Both the position numbers and the translations under genes were made by a program. Positions 33,732 through 43,587 of a DNA stretch of 64,000 bases are shown here, piece after piece; the stretch's first letter is position 1; every line of letters begins with the position of its first letter. The DNA is from Sulfuracidifex tepidarius (lineage in GTDB: Archaea > Thermoproteota > Thermoprotei_A > Sulfolobales > Sulfolobaceae). A model generated the notes under the pieces. It saw only the letters and a program-made list of their open reading frames with translations, searched no databases and was not told where the DNA came from. The stretch covers positions 124,001 to 188,000 of the forward strand of contig NZ_AP018929.1 in assembly GCF_008326425.1 (NCBI RefSeq), in the 5' to 3' direction.

Positions 33732-35332
33732 TATCTCCTCACATAGATGACGTAACTCTAGGAGTTTTCATAGCCCTATTCGCTTTATTTTCTTTCTTGG
33801 GATTTTATGGTTCTAGATGGAGAAAAGGTGACTTGAACAAGCTAGGAGAGTGGGCATTGGCGGGGAGGAAGCTAGGATTCTTCTTCGTATGGTTCCTGAT
33901 GGGAGCGGATCTGTTCACGGCGTATACTTTCATAGCAGTACCGTCAGGGTATCTAGTGAACGGATCCCTCTACTTCTTCGCAGTGCCTTACGTTGCATGG
34001 GGTTTCGCGGTTGCCCTGCTAACCATGCCTAAGTTGAACGATTACGCTAGGAAGAGAGGTTTCGTAACAGCTTCAGACTTCGTGAAGGAAAGGTTCGGGA
34101 GCAGGACTTTGTCTATCTTGGTTGCATTAACTGGGGCAGTGGCTGAGCTACCTTACGTAGCTCTTCAGATAGTGGGTATGGAGGCTGTCCTGGAGATGCT
34201 TTTCATAGGGTTAACTGGAAAGCCGCCGACAGAGACAGTGATAGAACTTTCCCTACTTATCTCTTTCTTAGTCCTAGCAGCTTTCACTTTCGCAAGCGGT
34301 CTCAGAGGTGCAGTACTGACTGGAGTATTCAAGGATATTCTGATCTGGGTTTCAGTTATAGTCCCAGTCGTTTACATAGCGTACTCCCTAGGCGGCTTCT
34401 CTGCAGCACTTCACAATGCAGCTTCAGGCCCTATAACATCCGTCATGATAAACCATGCTCTCTCTGGGAGTTCCAAACCAATAGAATACGGATACCTTAT
34501 ACCCTCAAAGGACTTGATCTCGGCATACTTCTCCCTAGCTATAGGAAGCGCTTTCGCCCTTTATCTCTATCCTCACGCGATAAACGGTTCCTTAAGCGCG
34601 CAGGACACTAGAAAGCTGAAGATAGGTACTGCGCTCTTACCAATCTACGGGATAGGTTTAGCTCTCATAACTTTGTTCGGTCTACTCATCTACGCCGTAC
34701 CTGGAGCCATACATTTAATTTACACTAGCCACAACGGGGCCCTCACTGTACCTGCCTTGATATCTTACACCATGCCCGACTGGTTCGTAGGAATAGCCTT
34801 ATTGGGTATCTTCATAGGGGGCTTGGTCCCTGCATCTGTCATGGCAATAGCAGTGGCTAACCTAGTCACAAGAAACGTGGTGGGAGAGTTCAAGCATATG
34901 TCTCCGTTAACGGAAGCAAGGGTAGCGAAATGGATCTCCACTATATTCAAGTTCCTGGCCTTAGGATTCGTATTCGCAGTCCCTGCTACGTACGCGATAC
35001 AGCTACAGTTACTTGGTGGAATTTTTATCTCGCAAACTCTTCCGGCAGTCTTCCTCGGCCTCTTCACGAATAGACTCGAAAAGAACTCCACTATACTAGG
35101 ATGGGTTGCTGGGATGGCCTCAGGGCTTGGTTTAACTCTCTACGCAAACCACTTCTCCAGTCTGAAAACCAGCTTGTTTGCTACCCCGCTAGGACTGATA
35201 TACATTTCGCTGATAGCTTTAGCTATAAACCTAGCAATCACGTTAATAGGATCAGCCGTAGCAATGGGGCTGGGCTGGAAACCTAGAGAGACAGAGTTGG
35301 AGAAGGAGTTACCAGCAGAAGAGAAGAGTTAA
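33728..35332 (+). CDS. Sodium/solute symporter (SSS family), acetate permease-like
   Basis: 534 residues with about 13 hydrophobic segments. The SSS-type start ([28 protein letters not shown], then [10 protein letters not shown]) and [16 protein letters not shown] match the family; the LAGR segment is typical. Its position divergent from acetyl-CoA synthetase and coupled to DUF3311 suggests uptake of acetate or another monocarboxylate (inference). The cytosolic C-terminal tail is acidic. Confidence 0.88.
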   Translation: MISPHIDDVTLGVFIALFALFSFLGFYGSRWRKGDLNKLGEWALAGRKLGFFFVWFLMGADLFTAYTFIAVPSGYLVNGSLYFFAVPYVAWGFAVALLTMPKLNDYARKRGFVTASDFVKERFGSRTLSILVALTGAVAELPYVALQIVGMEAVLEMLFIGLTGKPPTETVIELSLLISFLVLAAFTFASGLRGAVLTGVFKDILIWVSVIVPVVYIAYSLGGFSAALHNAASGPITSVMINHALSGSSKPIEYGYLIPSKDLISAYFSLAIGSAFALYLYPHAINGSLSAQDTRKLKIGTALLPIYGIGLALITLFGLLIYAVPGAIHLIYTSHNGALTVPALISYTMPDWFVGIALLGIFIGGLVPASVMAIAVANLVTRNVVGEFKHMSPLTEARVAKWISTIFKFLALGFVFAVPATYAIQLQLLGGIFISQTLPAVFLGLFTNRLEKNSTILGWVAGMASGLGLTLYANHFSSLKTSLFATPLGLIYISLIALAINLAITLIGSAVAMGLGWKPRETELEKELPAEEKS

Positions 35333-35346
35333 AAGACTAATTTATC

Positions 35347-35365
35347 CTTTTTCCTTTTCTTTTTA
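35347..35365 (+). terminator. T-rich terminator after the symporter gene
   Basis: A pyrimidine stretch with T-runs (CCTTTTTCCTTTTCTTTTT) 15-33 nt after the stop; oligo-T is the usual archaeal termination signal. Confidence 0.45.
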
Positions 35366-35559
35366 ATAAAAGGAATTCTATTATGAGATATTTAAATACG
35401 TACATTATAATTATTAGTAACACATCACCATTAAGATTGACCAAGTTGTACTTATACCTAAGAGACTTTCGTATTTCCAAAATATTTCCCATGTCTTTTC
35501 ATATAATCCTTAATTAGGTTCAAGAAGAAATTGAAAGGAGTAATTTCAAATTTAAATGA

Positions 35560-36945
35560 ATGAAACGATATTCCTTTATGGACAAAAAAAGCGGAAACGA
35601 GGAAGACAAGGCAAAGGAACTCATAGCCCGCCTTAATAGGCTGGGAGTATGGCCCTTACCTACCTCCTTCATTCTCATAATAGGCGTGGGCTATTTCTTC
35701 ACTTTTTACGATATAGCCGACATAGGCTTCGCGATGCCTGCTATCGATCAGCAGTTCAACTTAGGACAGTCGCTTTCCCTTTTCATAGCTTTGTCTGTGG
35801 GTTTGATAGGTTACGCAATAGGTTCTTACTTGATAGGGACTGTCTCGGACTATTACGGGAGATTTAGAGCAATGATATTGACCATGGCATTAACTGCTCT
35901 AGGCTCTTTCGGAGATGCTTTATCCTTCAATGTACCTGAACTTGCACTGTTCAGGTTTATTACCGGTTTAGGCCTTGGAGCAGACCTTAACTTGGTTTCA
36001 ACCTACCTAAGCGAGCTGTCTCCTCCCAACATAAGGGGAAAAATCACTGTTTACTCCTTCCTGCTAGGTATACTAGGTCAAGCTGTGACTCCTTTCGTGG
36101 CCTTAGCTCTTGTTCCAGTATACTATGACGGCTGGAGGTATCTCTTTGCAATAGGCGGAATAATTGCGGTGGTAGCGCTAGCCCTGAGGTTTGAACTACC
36201 GGAGTCTCCAAGGTGGCTCATATCGAGAGCTGGAGATCTTAAGAAAGCAGAGGAGATAATTACAAGAATGGAAAATACTGTAAGAGACAAGGTAGGAGAG
36301 CTGGCTAAGCCTTCGATTGTAGATGTCAAAATAGGCGAGAAGAAGTTCCCTACGTCTTACGTTTTCAAGAAGCCTTACGTATACAGATTCGCTCTCCTGG
36401 TTGTGATGTGGTTCTTCTGGTATATAGGAAACTATGGATTTCTCGGTGACGCTACAACCCTTTTGTCTGCGAGCGGGATATCAATTTCTAGTTCAATAGG
36501 ATACCTTGCGGTTGGAGCTGTTGGATACCCTGTAGGTGCTGTAGTCATGGCTCTCACAGCTGATAAGTTCGAAAGGAAATACCTGATCTTCGCTGACACT
36601 GTGGTTTGGTTGATAGGAATGCTGTCCTTCTCCACCAGGATTCCTTCACTGATATATGTAGGTTCATTCCTAGCATCATTAGCTCTGGGAATGTACTTGC
36701 AGGTAGCTTATACCTACACTGCTGAGAACTACCCTACAAGGGCAAGGACTTCCGGTTTTGCTCTCACAGACGGTCTAGGTCACATAGGAGGAGCTGTAGG
36801 TGCACTGTTCCTGCCCGTTCTAGTAAGTTTATATAGTTTCCAGTTCGGTTTCACGTTCATAGGGATCACAGGGCTGATAGCTGGAGTGCTAGCTTTGCTA
36901 GGACCCAAGGCATCAAAGATAGCTCTCGAGCAAGTATCTTCTTAA
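35560..36945 (+). CDS. MFS transporter, sugar/metabolite type
   Basis: 461 residues with about 12 TM helices. The cytoplasmic loop between helices 2 and 3 reads GTVSDYYGRFRAM, and PESPRWLISRAGDLKKAEEI is the central motif of sugar-porter-like carriers; AENYPTRARTSG matches the later one. The substrate is unknown. The N terminus has about 35 hydrophilic residues; ATG codon 7 is an alternative start. Transcribed alone, followed by an 8-T run. Confidence 0.85.
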   Translation: MKRYSFMDKKSGNEEDKAKELIARLNRLGVWPLPTSFILIIGVGYFFTFYDIADIGFAMPAIDQQFNLGQSLSLFIALSVGLIGYAIGSYLIGTVSDYYGRFRAMILTMALTALGSFGDALSFNVPELALFRFITGLGLGADLNLVSTYLSELSPPNIRGKITVYSFLLGILGQAVTPFVALALVPVYYDGWRYLFAIGGIIAVVALALRFELPESPRWLISRAGDLKKAEEIITRMENTVRDKVGELAKPSIVDVKIGEKKFPTSYVFKKPYVYRFALLVVMWFFWYIGNYGFLGDATTLLSASGISISSSIGYLAVGAVGYPVGAVVMALTADKFERKYLIFADTVVWLIGMLSFSTRIPSLIYVGSFLASLALGMYLQVAYTYTAENYPTRARTSGFALTDGLGHIGGAVGALFLPVLVSLYSFQFGFTFIGITGLIAGVLALLGPKASKIALEQVSS

Positions 36946-36957
36946 AAAGAGACTTTC

Positions 36958-36965
36958 TTTTTTTT
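36958..36965 (+). terminator. Oligo-T terminator after the MFS gene
   Basis: Eight consecutive T residues 13 nt after the stop. Confidence 0.5.
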
Positions 36966-37254
36966 AAAAAAAATAAATAAATAAAAAGGAAAATACTTTT
37001 TCCCTAAGCTAATACGAAGGTCATTGATATGGGAGAAAGGTAAAATCTCTACTCCGACGAATTAGAGTTTAAAAGATCGTTATGTCTCTCGTTAAAGTGT
37101 TATAAAGGAAATTCTAGAGGAAAGTCTCATGATAATTCTAACTATATTCCAAAGGCTAGTGCAGAGATTTCATGAGGCTTAAATATGATAACATTTCTTT
37201 TGGCCAGGGAGGAGATACACTATTTTTTAAACCTCCTTATATTGTTCCGACCTT
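36966..37254. other. Intergenic region before the PfkB kinase
   Basis: AT-rich, no ORF. A TATA-like TTTTTTAAA at 37223-37231 lies about 28 bp before ATG 37255. Confidence 0.45.
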
Positions 37255-38268
37255 ATGTTCGAAATTTCTTTCTCCTCAAAGCAATTAGATCCTAAAGCTA
37301 ACATGAATAATCTTAAAAATTCTATCTTACATAAAAACATTGAGTTTTTATTTCTGGATGATGACGACCTTTGGGACTTAATTGTGAAGATGTGGCGGCT
37401 GTCTGATTATAGGAGTATTCACTTGGCTGTGGGCAAGCTTAACGTCGACGTTATAATTCGAGGTTTGGAGAAGTTTCCCCAGCCTGACGAACCAGTCTTC
37501 GCTGAGGACATCCAGATACTCCCAGGCGGGGCTGCCACGAACTATTCTGTAGCAATTGCCAAGTTTGGCCACTCAGTGAAGTTGCTGAGTAAGGTAGGTT
37601 CCGGGCACGCAGTGAAAGGAGTTATGACGTCCCTTGCAGAACAGGGAGTAGGACTGGACTACGTCCAGGAAGACTCAGCTCCTCAGAGTCCAACCTTGGT
37701 TTTCTTAAGGAATGATGGATCTATCAGTATAGTCCGAAAGAAGAACTCTATCCCCCCAATGTCTAGAGAGGAGATAGGTCGTTTCGTAGGCCTTTTCGAT
37801 GTGGTTCATTTCGCCTCCATTCCCCCTTCCCTAGTCCTCAGAGACCCTTATTCCAAGGTTACGTCTTACGACCCAGGTCCCGCTGTTAGGGAAATTAAAG
37901 AGCCTGTCCAAGTAGACGTGTTGTTCCTGAACAAGAGAGAGGCTGAATCGGTTAACATGGACTTAGTGAAGACTAAGTACACCGTGATAAAGAAAGGGAA
38001 AGAAGGAGCTACGGTGGTCTCTGAGGTTGAGGAGTGTTCCGTGGAAGCTATTGAAGTTAACGCCGTAGACACCACTGGAGCAGGGGACGTCTTCGACGCG
38101 GCTTTCAACTTCGGTTTGGCTGAGGAGTGGAACATAGAAGACGTCCTTCAGTTCGCCTCTGTAGCCTCCGGTATTAAGGTAACTAAACTGGGAGGGACGT
38201 CGTCTCCAACGTATGATGAAGTAGTCTCGTTTTTAAGTAAGAAGAAACCTAAAGTTAATTGTAGGTAA
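37255..38268 (+). CDS. PfkB-family sugar/nucleoside kinase
   Basis: 337 residues in the longest form. Core motifs: AVGKLNVDVIIRG, GGAATNYSVAIAKFG (sugar-binding region) and DTTGAGDVFDAAF (ATP and catalytic Asp). The core begins near residue 55, so the first 45 residues are extra. ATG 37255 has a well-placed TATA box; ATG 37390 would give a family-typical N terminus. The substrate could be a keto-sugar acid such as KDG, a ribose or a nucleoside. Separated from Dpo4 by 24 bp, so possibly co-transcribed. Confidence 0.82.
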   Translation: MFEISFSSKQLDPKANMNNLKNSILHKNIEFLFLDDDDLWDLIVKMWRLSDYRSIHLAVGKLNVDVIIRGLEKFPQPDEPVFAEDIQILPGGAATNYSVAIAKFGHSVKLLSKVGSGHAVKGVMTSLAEQGVGLDYVQEDSAPQSPTLVFLRNDGSISIVRKKNSIPPMSREEIGRFVGLFDVVHFASIPPSLVLRDPYSKVTSYDPGPAVREIKEPVQVDVLFLNKREAESVNMDLVKTKYTVIKKGKEGATVVSEVEECSVEAIEVNAVDTTGAGDVFDAAFNFGLAEEWNIEDVLQFASVASGIKVTKLGGTSSPTYDEVVSFLSKKKPKVNCR

Positions 38269-38292
38269 TTCCTGCCCTCAGGATGGTGGGTC

Positions 38293-39360
38293 TTGAAAAG
38301 GAATAGAGTCCTCTTCGTAGACTTCGACTACTTTTACGCTCAGGTAGAAGAGGTTCTCAACCCATCCCTTAGGGGCAAGCCAGTCGCAGTATGTGTTTTC
38401 TCAGGTAGGACAGAGGACAGCGGTGCTGTCGCTACTTCAAACTACGAGGCTAGGAGGCTAGGGATTAAAGCCGGAATCCCAATAGTGAAAGCGAAGAAGA
38501 TCAGTAACGAGGTAGTCCTGTTACCCATGAGGAAGGAGCTATACAAGACTATATCGGATAGGATAATGGAATACCTCTCCACCGTGGGTACGATAGAGGT
38601 AGCTAGTATAGATGAAGCCTACGTGGACATAGGGGAGAAAGACGTGGAAGAGTCTCTCTCTATGGCTCGAGAAATAAAGAGGAAGATATTCGAGAAGGAG
38701 AAGTTGAAGGTCAGTGTAGGTGTAGCCACAAATAAGGTCTTTGCTAAGGTTGCGTGTGAGATGGGAAAGCCAGACGGGTTAGTAGTCCTAGACGAGAAGC
38801 AGGAAGAAGACTTGAGGACGAACGTGAAAGTGGGTGATATACCGGGGATAGGACCGGTGTTGGAGGAGAAGCTGAAGGGGATCGGAGTGATCAAGCTCTC
38901 CGACGTCCTTGAACACGAAGCTTCGCTGAGGAGAGCCGTGGGTCAAGCTAAGGCTGAATATCTGATCAGCTTGGCTAACGGTACATATAACGACCCCGTA
39001 ACTCCTAGGCATAGGAAACACCAAGGTAGGTACGTTACATTGAAGAGGAATACCCGTGACCCGGAGGAGATAAAACCGTTTCTTTATAGGGCTATAGACG
39101 AGACTTTCGCCAAGGCTCAGGGTTCCCTCCCGATGGAGATACACGTTGTAGCGATCATGGAGGATATAGACATAGTCAGTAGGAGCAGGACTTTCAGACA
39201 CCCAATAAACAAGGAAGAAGCTTACAAGGTGTGCTATGACCTTTTACTTACCATACTTAAGGAGGACAAAAGGAAGGTGAGGAGGGTAGGAGCCACTCTG
39301 GGTAAATTGAAGAGGGTGGACGGCTCCCTAGACCAGTTCTTTGACTTCAAAATCGACTGA
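38293..39360 (+). CDS. dbh: DNA polymerase IV, Y family (Dpo4/DinB)
   Basis: 355 residues from TTG 38293. Catalytic acidic residues in FVDFDYFYAQVEE and ASIDEAYVDIG; helix-hairpin-helix VGDIPGIGPVLEEKLKGIG; little-finger domain in the last 110 residues; C-terminal QFFDF is a PCNA-interacting motif. It performs lesion bypass. Related genes are called dpo4 or dbh. The last 33 bp overlap the convergent gene at 39328-39759. Confidence 0.93.
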   Translation: MKRNRVLFVDFDYFYAQVEEVLNPSLRGKPVAVCVFSGRTEDSGAVATSNYEARRLGIKAGIPIVKAKKISNEVVLLPMRKELYKTISDRIMEYLSTVGTIEVASIDEAYVDIGEKDVEESLSMAREIKRKIFEKEKLKVSVGVATNKVFAKVACEMGKPDGLVVLDEKQEEDLRTNVKVGDIPGIGPVLEEKLKGIGVIKLSDVLEHEASLRRAVGQAKAEYLISLANGTYNDPVTPRHRKHQGRYVTLKRNTRDPEEIKPFLYRAIDETFAKAQGSLPMEIHVVAIMEDIDIVSRSRTFRHPINKEEAYKVCYDLLLTILKEDKRKVRRVGATLGKLKRVDGSLDQFFDFKID

Positions 39361-39759
39361 TATCCCGTCTACATTAGGCATCCCGTATTTCTTCACGTAG
39401 TTGATGAACCCTCTAATTCCCCTCGATTGTGTCTCGTCGGTGAGCTCTATGTCGTATAGCAAGGGAACTCTGTTTGTAGTCAGAGGTCTCTCAATTTTCA
39501 CCCTTCTGGAGATCACGTCCCATGCTTCTTTCACTCCTTCTGCCTGAACGACGGTCTTCTTTCCCTTTACTAGGAAAGACTTCCCCACATGTAAGATCCC
39601 GAAGTTGTCCCTCACCACAACGAACCTGGCTTTCCTGCCGTTCGGGACGTCCTCCCAGAAATTTACGGTGAGAACATAATAGCCTTTCACAGAGATTGGG
39701 ATCACAGCGTCCTCTTCCTCACCTAAGTAACTTGATATTGAAGGTATTTTCACTAACAT
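39328..39759 (-). CDS. Hypothetical protein, convergent with Dpo4
   Basis: 143 residues, beta-rich first half (VIPISVKGYYVLTVNFWEDVPNGRKARFVVVRDNFGILHVGKSFLV) and a helical C-terminal half. No membrane segment. The 3' end overlaps Dpo4 by 33 bp on the other strand and its start is only 13 bp from the divergent rtcA start, so its promoter must lie within or beside the rtcA coding region unless a later start is used. I do not recognise the family. Confidence 0.65.
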   Translation of the reverse strand: MLVKIPSISSYLGEEEDAVIPISVKGYYVLTVNFWEDVPNGRKARFVVVRDNFGILHVGKSFLVKGKKTVVQAEGVKEAWDVISRRVKIERPLTTNRVPLLYDIELTDETQSRGIRGFINYVKKYGMPNVDGISVDFEVKELV

Positions 39760-39772
39760 ATGTGAAATTACC

Positions 39773-40786
39773 TTGATAGAAGTAGATGGGTCTTTCGGCG
39801 AGGGTGGAGGTCAGATCTTGAGGACATTGCTGACGTTCTCTGCATTGACGGGAACTCCGTTCAGGCTGAATAACATTAGGGGAAACAGACCGAAGCCGGG
39901 TCTACAGAGGAGTCACCTCTCAGCAGTTAACGCTGTAGCTTCGGTCTGTGACGCGTCAGTGAAGGGGAATGTACTGGGTTCACGGACCTTGGAGTTTCGT
40001 CCCAGCAGAATTAAAGAGCCTCTTAAGTTAGTGATAGACGTGGGAACTGCTGGTAGCGCTACGCTTATCCTTCAAAGCTTGATACCCCTCATGATAGGGA
40101 GGAAAATCACGGTCACGATCAAGGGTGGGACGGACGTTCCTAAGTCTCCCACCTCTGATTACATGTCTTGCGTCTTCATGGGCATTATGGAGAGAGTCGG
40201 GATCAAGGGGGAAATAGGCGTAGTGAGGAGAGGATACTACCCGCGCGGAGGAGGAGAGGTGATCGCGTCGGACTTCAGAGGTGGAGGAGAGTTCTCCATC
40301 CTCCGCATGGGAGACGTGAAGAAAGTCGTGGTCATGTCTCATGTGACATGGCTCCCAGTTGAAATAGCTAAGAGGGAGGCTAAAGCTGCGTCTGAAGAGC
40401 TCTCCAACTTCCCTGTAGAGGTCAAAATCAAGGAGGAGAAAGGGACGGGTAAGGGTACTGCTACACTGGTCTACCTAGAGGGTGAGAGCGTGATTGGAGC
40501 GGACTCTCTAGGTGCTATAGGCAAAAGAGCCGAGGAAGTAGGGAAGGAGGCTGCTTCCCATGTGTTGAGTGACTACAGGACGGGAGGTGCAGTTGACTCT
40601 TTTATGGGAGACATGCTGATGGTTTACGCTTCTCTTTTCGGCGGAGAATATAAGGGTAGCTCTCTCACGTGTCACGCAAAGACTAACGCTCAAGTCATAA
40701 AGATGTTCGGAGTTGACCTAGAAATCAACGGAGTTTCCCCCTTCACGGTGAAAGTGAGAAGACCTCTGGTCTCGGGAATTAATTGA
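39773..40786 (+). CDS. rtcA: RNA 3'-terminal phosphate cyclase
   Basis: 337 residues, full family length. Motifs: EVDGSFGEGGGQILRT at the N terminus, GNRPKPGLQRSHL, RGYYPRGGGEV, and the adenylated His in LTCHAKTNAQV. It converts RNA 3'-phosphates to 2',3'-cyclic phosphates with ATP, used in RNA repair or processing. The TTG start at 39773 gives exactly the family N terminus. The promoter must overlap the divergent neighbour. Confidence 0.93.
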   Translation: MIEVDGSFGEGGGQILRTLLTFSALTGTPFRLNNIRGNRPKPGLQRSHLSAVNAVASVCDASVKGNVLGSRTLEFRPSRIKEPLKLVIDVGTAGSATLILQSLIPLMIGRKITVTIKGGTDVPKSPTSDYMSCVFMGIMERVGIKGEIGVVRRGYYPRGGGEVIASDFRGGGEFSILRMGDVKKVVVMSHVTWLPVEIAKREAKAASEELSNFPVEVKIKEEKGTGKGTATLVYLEGESVIGADSLGAIGKRAEEVGKEAASHVLSDYRTGGAVDSFMGDMLMVYASLFGGEYKGSSLTCHAKTNAQVIKMFGVDLEINGVSPFTVKVRRPLVSGIN

Positions 40787-40807
40787 GAACTGCATTTCTG
40801 GGGAAAA

Positions 40808-40816
40808 CTCTTAAAT
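40808..40816 (+). promoter_or_regulatory. TATA-like box for gene at 40838
   Basis: CTCTTAAAT centred about 25 bp before GTG 40838, consistent with a leaderless mRNA. Confidence 0.5.
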
Positions 40817-40837
40817 CTCTAACTCACTTTTTTAAGA

Positions 40838-41416
40838 GTGGTTGAAAAAGAAGAACTAATTGAAAGAATGTTGAGTCGAGGTTTCAGGAAGCTTACCGGA
40901 CCTCCTGAGGACTGGTTGAAGGCTTTAGTGGACATGGAGTGGGGCTTTAGAGATAAGGATAGGTTGAGGAAGGAATGGGAAAACATCGATGAAGGTGACG
41001 TTTTCATATTTCATTCGATGAAGACCGAACACTTAGGAGATTATGATACCCCTACAGGAATAATAGGCGTCGGGATCATCTCTAGCAAGTTCGTAGGTGA
41101 GGATAAAGACACGGGATTTGAACCGCCCAATTTGAGGCCTCTAAGGATAAAGTTTGGGGAAATGTGGTGGTTCGGCGACGTAAACAAAATAAATGCAAAA
41201 GAGACTTTTCACGAAAAAGTGAGGAAAGGAAAGCTGTATCTGAAGAGAGAAATAGACTTCCTGCTCCTGAATTGCGTAACTTTCTCAGAGATGAAAGCCA
41301 AGGGATTCACGATATCCACTCAAGGCGCAATACAGAACGTGAGGCAGGACAAATGGAAGCCTCTTGTAGAGCTCATTTCGCCTAGACTCAGATTTCGCCT
41401 TACGAACTCATCGTAA
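40838..41416 (+). CDS. Unknown protein, possibly PUA/EVE-like
   Basis: 192 residues from GTG. The segment NIDEGDVFIFHSMKT...GIIGVGIISSKF followed by WFGDVNKI resembles the order of strands in EVE/PUA-like domains that bind modified bases, but this is a weak impression. The C-terminal part holds HEKVRKGKLYLKREIDFLLL. It lies between rtcA (51-bp gap) and a glycosyltransferase on the same strand. Confidence 0.6.
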   Translation: MVEKEELIERMLSRGFRKLTGPPEDWLKALVDMEWGFRDKDRLRKEWENIDEGDVFIFHSMKTEHLGDYDTPTGIIGVGIISSKFVGEDKDTGFEPPNLRPLRIKFGEMWWFGDVNKINAKETFHEKVRKGKLYLKREIDFLLLNCVTFSEMKAKGFTISTQGAIQNVRQDKWKPLVELISPRLRFRLTNSS

Positions 41417-41461
41417 AATTTTCCATCAGTTTTAAAACAACATATCTCTCTATTTACTTGA

Positions 41462-42481
41462 ATGCATATAGAAGTTGCTATACCAACTTGCTGTAATGAC
41501 GGAAAGACAATAATTTACACTTTGAAGGGACTGATAGAGCAGAGCTACAAGGACTTTAGCGTTCTCGTAGTTTACAAGCCTACTCCTGAAGATAGAACGT
41601 TGGAGGCGATAAGACCTTTTTCAGAGAAGCTAGATATTCGCGTAGTTGAACAGGATAAGGGGAAAATAGACGAAGCTATGAATATTATATTTGAAAAGTC
41701 AGACGCTGACTTACTCCTTACAACAGACGACGATGAAGTTCCTCAAGTAGACTGGATTAAAGACCATTTGAATTTTCACGAGAAATATCCTGACGCTGGT
41801 GCTCTCAGGGGTAGGGTGAAGAGGAAGGCTTCGGATGCAAGCATGAGGGTCAGAAGTAGCACGTTAAAGCAAGTCGCTAAAAAGGTAATTTACACTGAAT
41901 ATTCTAAGGAATTTCATGAGTACAATGGCTATCTGACAATATTTGGATTACCAACTGATAGAAACAATAACATGTCTCCTCCTAGAGGAGGTTTAATGAA
42001 GACCATTACCCTGTCATATGAGAATAGCTCATTCAAGAGGTCGGTATATAAAGACTTCAGGGTTCCTAGTTATTCCTTGAGGGGGTTCCACAGTGAAGAC
42101 TTAATATCACTTCACGCAATAAAGAAGGGATTCTTCACTGCTGAAATTGACGGGGGTTGGACGACTGAGTTGGACAGAGAGGAGTTTGGCACCCCTGGTG
42201 AATCTTTATCAACTCCCAGCACTATGAAGGGGAGGATAGCCCTTGTCACGGAGCACTTCCTTTTCCCCTACGGGGCCTTCTTAGAGGGGTTTAAACCAAG
42301 GAGGTTATGGTTACTAAAGTCTCTTCTCTCTCTAGGTCGTGACCAAGTTAAGAGAGAAGCGTCTATGCTGGGAGTTTCCTTAGCAGATGAGTCCATTTCT
42401 AAGAAATATTCTCCTTCTAAAGTGAGAGAAGAACTTTCCTTAGGACTGGAAAAACTTTACAGAAAATATTCTATTACGTGA
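41462..42481 (+). CDS. Glycosyltransferase family 2
   Basis: 339 residues. The N terminus EVAIPTCCNDGKTIIYTLKGLIEQSYKDFSVLVV and the DXD-type TTDDDEVPQVDWI are typical of GT-A fold family 2 enzymes. No membrane helix, so it is cytosolic or peripheral. Likely role in protein N-glycan or lipid glycan assembly; the window holds many sequon-rich surface proteins. A TATA-like TTTTAAAA lies about 30 bp before ATG 41462. Confidence 0.82.
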   Translation: MHIEVAIPTCCNDGKTIIYTLKGLIEQSYKDFSVLVVYKPTPEDRTLEAIRPFSEKLDIRVVEQDKGKIDEAMNIIFEKSDADLLLTTDDDEVPQVDWIKDHLNFHEKYPDAGALRGRVKRKASDASMRVRSSTLKQVAKKVIYTEYSKEFHEYNGYLTIFGLPTDRNNNMSPPRGGLMKTITLSYENSSFKRSVYKDFRVPSYSLRGFHSEDLISLHAIKKGFFTAEIDGGWTTELDREEFGTPGESLSTPSTMKGRIALVTEHFLFPYGAFLEGFKPRRLWLLKSLLSLGRDQVKREASMLGVSLADESISKKYSPSKVREELSLGLEKLYRKYSIT

Positions 42482-42611
42482 TATTTTTAAGGAAAGGCCT
42501 TTTAAGCTAAGACCACCTCAGGATCTTCATATCATTGAAAGATACTGTAGATAGATATTTCAAAAATTGATTTAAAAAGAATCTCTTCGCCTTTACGACA
42601 CTTTTGAACCG

Positions 42612-43541
42612 TTAAGTCGGGATCAGTTTACCTTGTTTCTCGAGCTCCATGAGAAAAACTGCGTTCTTTCTGATCTCATCTTCCCTGAAACTCAGCTCAT
42701 TTATCACCTCCTTGCAAGCTGAACAGTCAAAGGTAGACTTAGTGTATTTCAATAGAGATCTGACGTATGAGGGGAGGACAGCCTTAGCTAGTCCCTCTGG
42801 TACTGGAACCCTCAGCCCGCCTCTCTTCCCCAGTCCTTCCCTCATTAGCTCAAAGAAGCGCGTTACGTTGACTGGATCGCACTCAGTAGCGTAAAAATAA
42901 GTGGTTTCCTTCCTCTCTACAAAGTACTCTATCACTTTAGCTAAGTCCGTTGCGCTTACGGCGTTGAACGAGAACGGTAAGGAAGGGATTATGCCTCTCT
43001 TAGACATTTTGTAGATGGTTACGAACTGTACGTGGGCTCCATACTTGCCGTAAACCAAGGTAGGCCTTATCAGAATTAACGGGAAACCTTGCTCTCTCGA
43101 TATTTTCATGAGAACTCTCTCGGCTTCAGCCTTGCTCCTCTCGAAGGGCGTATCTGGGTGCAGGTCTTTCAAGTGAGGTAACTCGGGCTTGACGTTCACT
43201 CCAGTGTATCCGAGCATCCCTGTGAGGTGAACCATGGGTTTTCCCTTAACCATCTTAGCTATCGCGGAGGGCACTTCCACGTTTGCCTTCCTTAGCTTAT
43301 TTTCATCTCCCGCAATTTCTCCAACGAAACTTACTACGACGTCGCTCCAGTCTACCAGTTTCTTGAACTCCTCCTCTTCTGGGCTTACCCTGATTAACTC
43401 TGCTCTCCCTGAGAGAACCTTAGCATATGCCTCCTTCACGGGGTTCATGTTTCTGTACGTTATCTTTACCTCATGTCTCTGAAAGAGGTATTCTGCAACA
43501 TGAGTAGAAATGAAACCGTGACCTACTAGAAGATATCTCAT
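42612..43541 (-). CDS. NAD(P)-dependent epimerase/SDR-like protein (NDUFA9 type)
   Basis: 309 residues from ATG 43541, chosen because the protein then begins RYLLVGHGFIS (Rossmann glycine motif, slightly degenerate) and a TATA box lies 27 bp upstream; a longer frame starts at 43562. The SDR core shows HLTGMLGYTGV, FERSKAEAERVL and LILIRPTLVYGKYG. The Tyr of YxxxK is replaced by Phe, so it may be a non-catalytic or atypical SDR. The C-terminal region holds FDCSACKEVI. Function unknown. Confidence 0.78.
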   Translation of the reverse strand: MRYLLVGHGFISTHVAEYLFQRHEVKITYRNMNPVKEAYAKVLSGRAELIRVSPEEEEFKKLVDWSDVVVSFVGEIAGDENKLRKANVEVPSAIAKMVKGKPMVHLTGMLGYTGVNVKPELPHLKDLHPDTPFERSKAEAERVLMKISREQGFPLILIRPTLVYGKYGAHVQFVTIYKMSKRGIIPSLPFSFNAVSATDLAKVIEYFVERKETTYFYATECDPVNVTRFFELMREGLGKRGGLRVPVPEGLAKAVLPSYVRSLLKYTKSTFDCSACKEVINELSFREDEIRKNAVFLMELEKQGKLIPT

Positions 43542-43563
43542 GATTATCAAAATTATTTTCAAG

Positions 43564-43573
43564 ATTTAAAAAA
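43564..43573 (-). promoter_or_regulatory. TATA-like box for the SDR gene
   Basis: TTTTTTAAAT on the minus strand centred about 27 bp before ATG 43541; it decides the start codon. Confidence 0.5.
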
Positions 43574-43587
43574 GAGGGTAAAAATTC

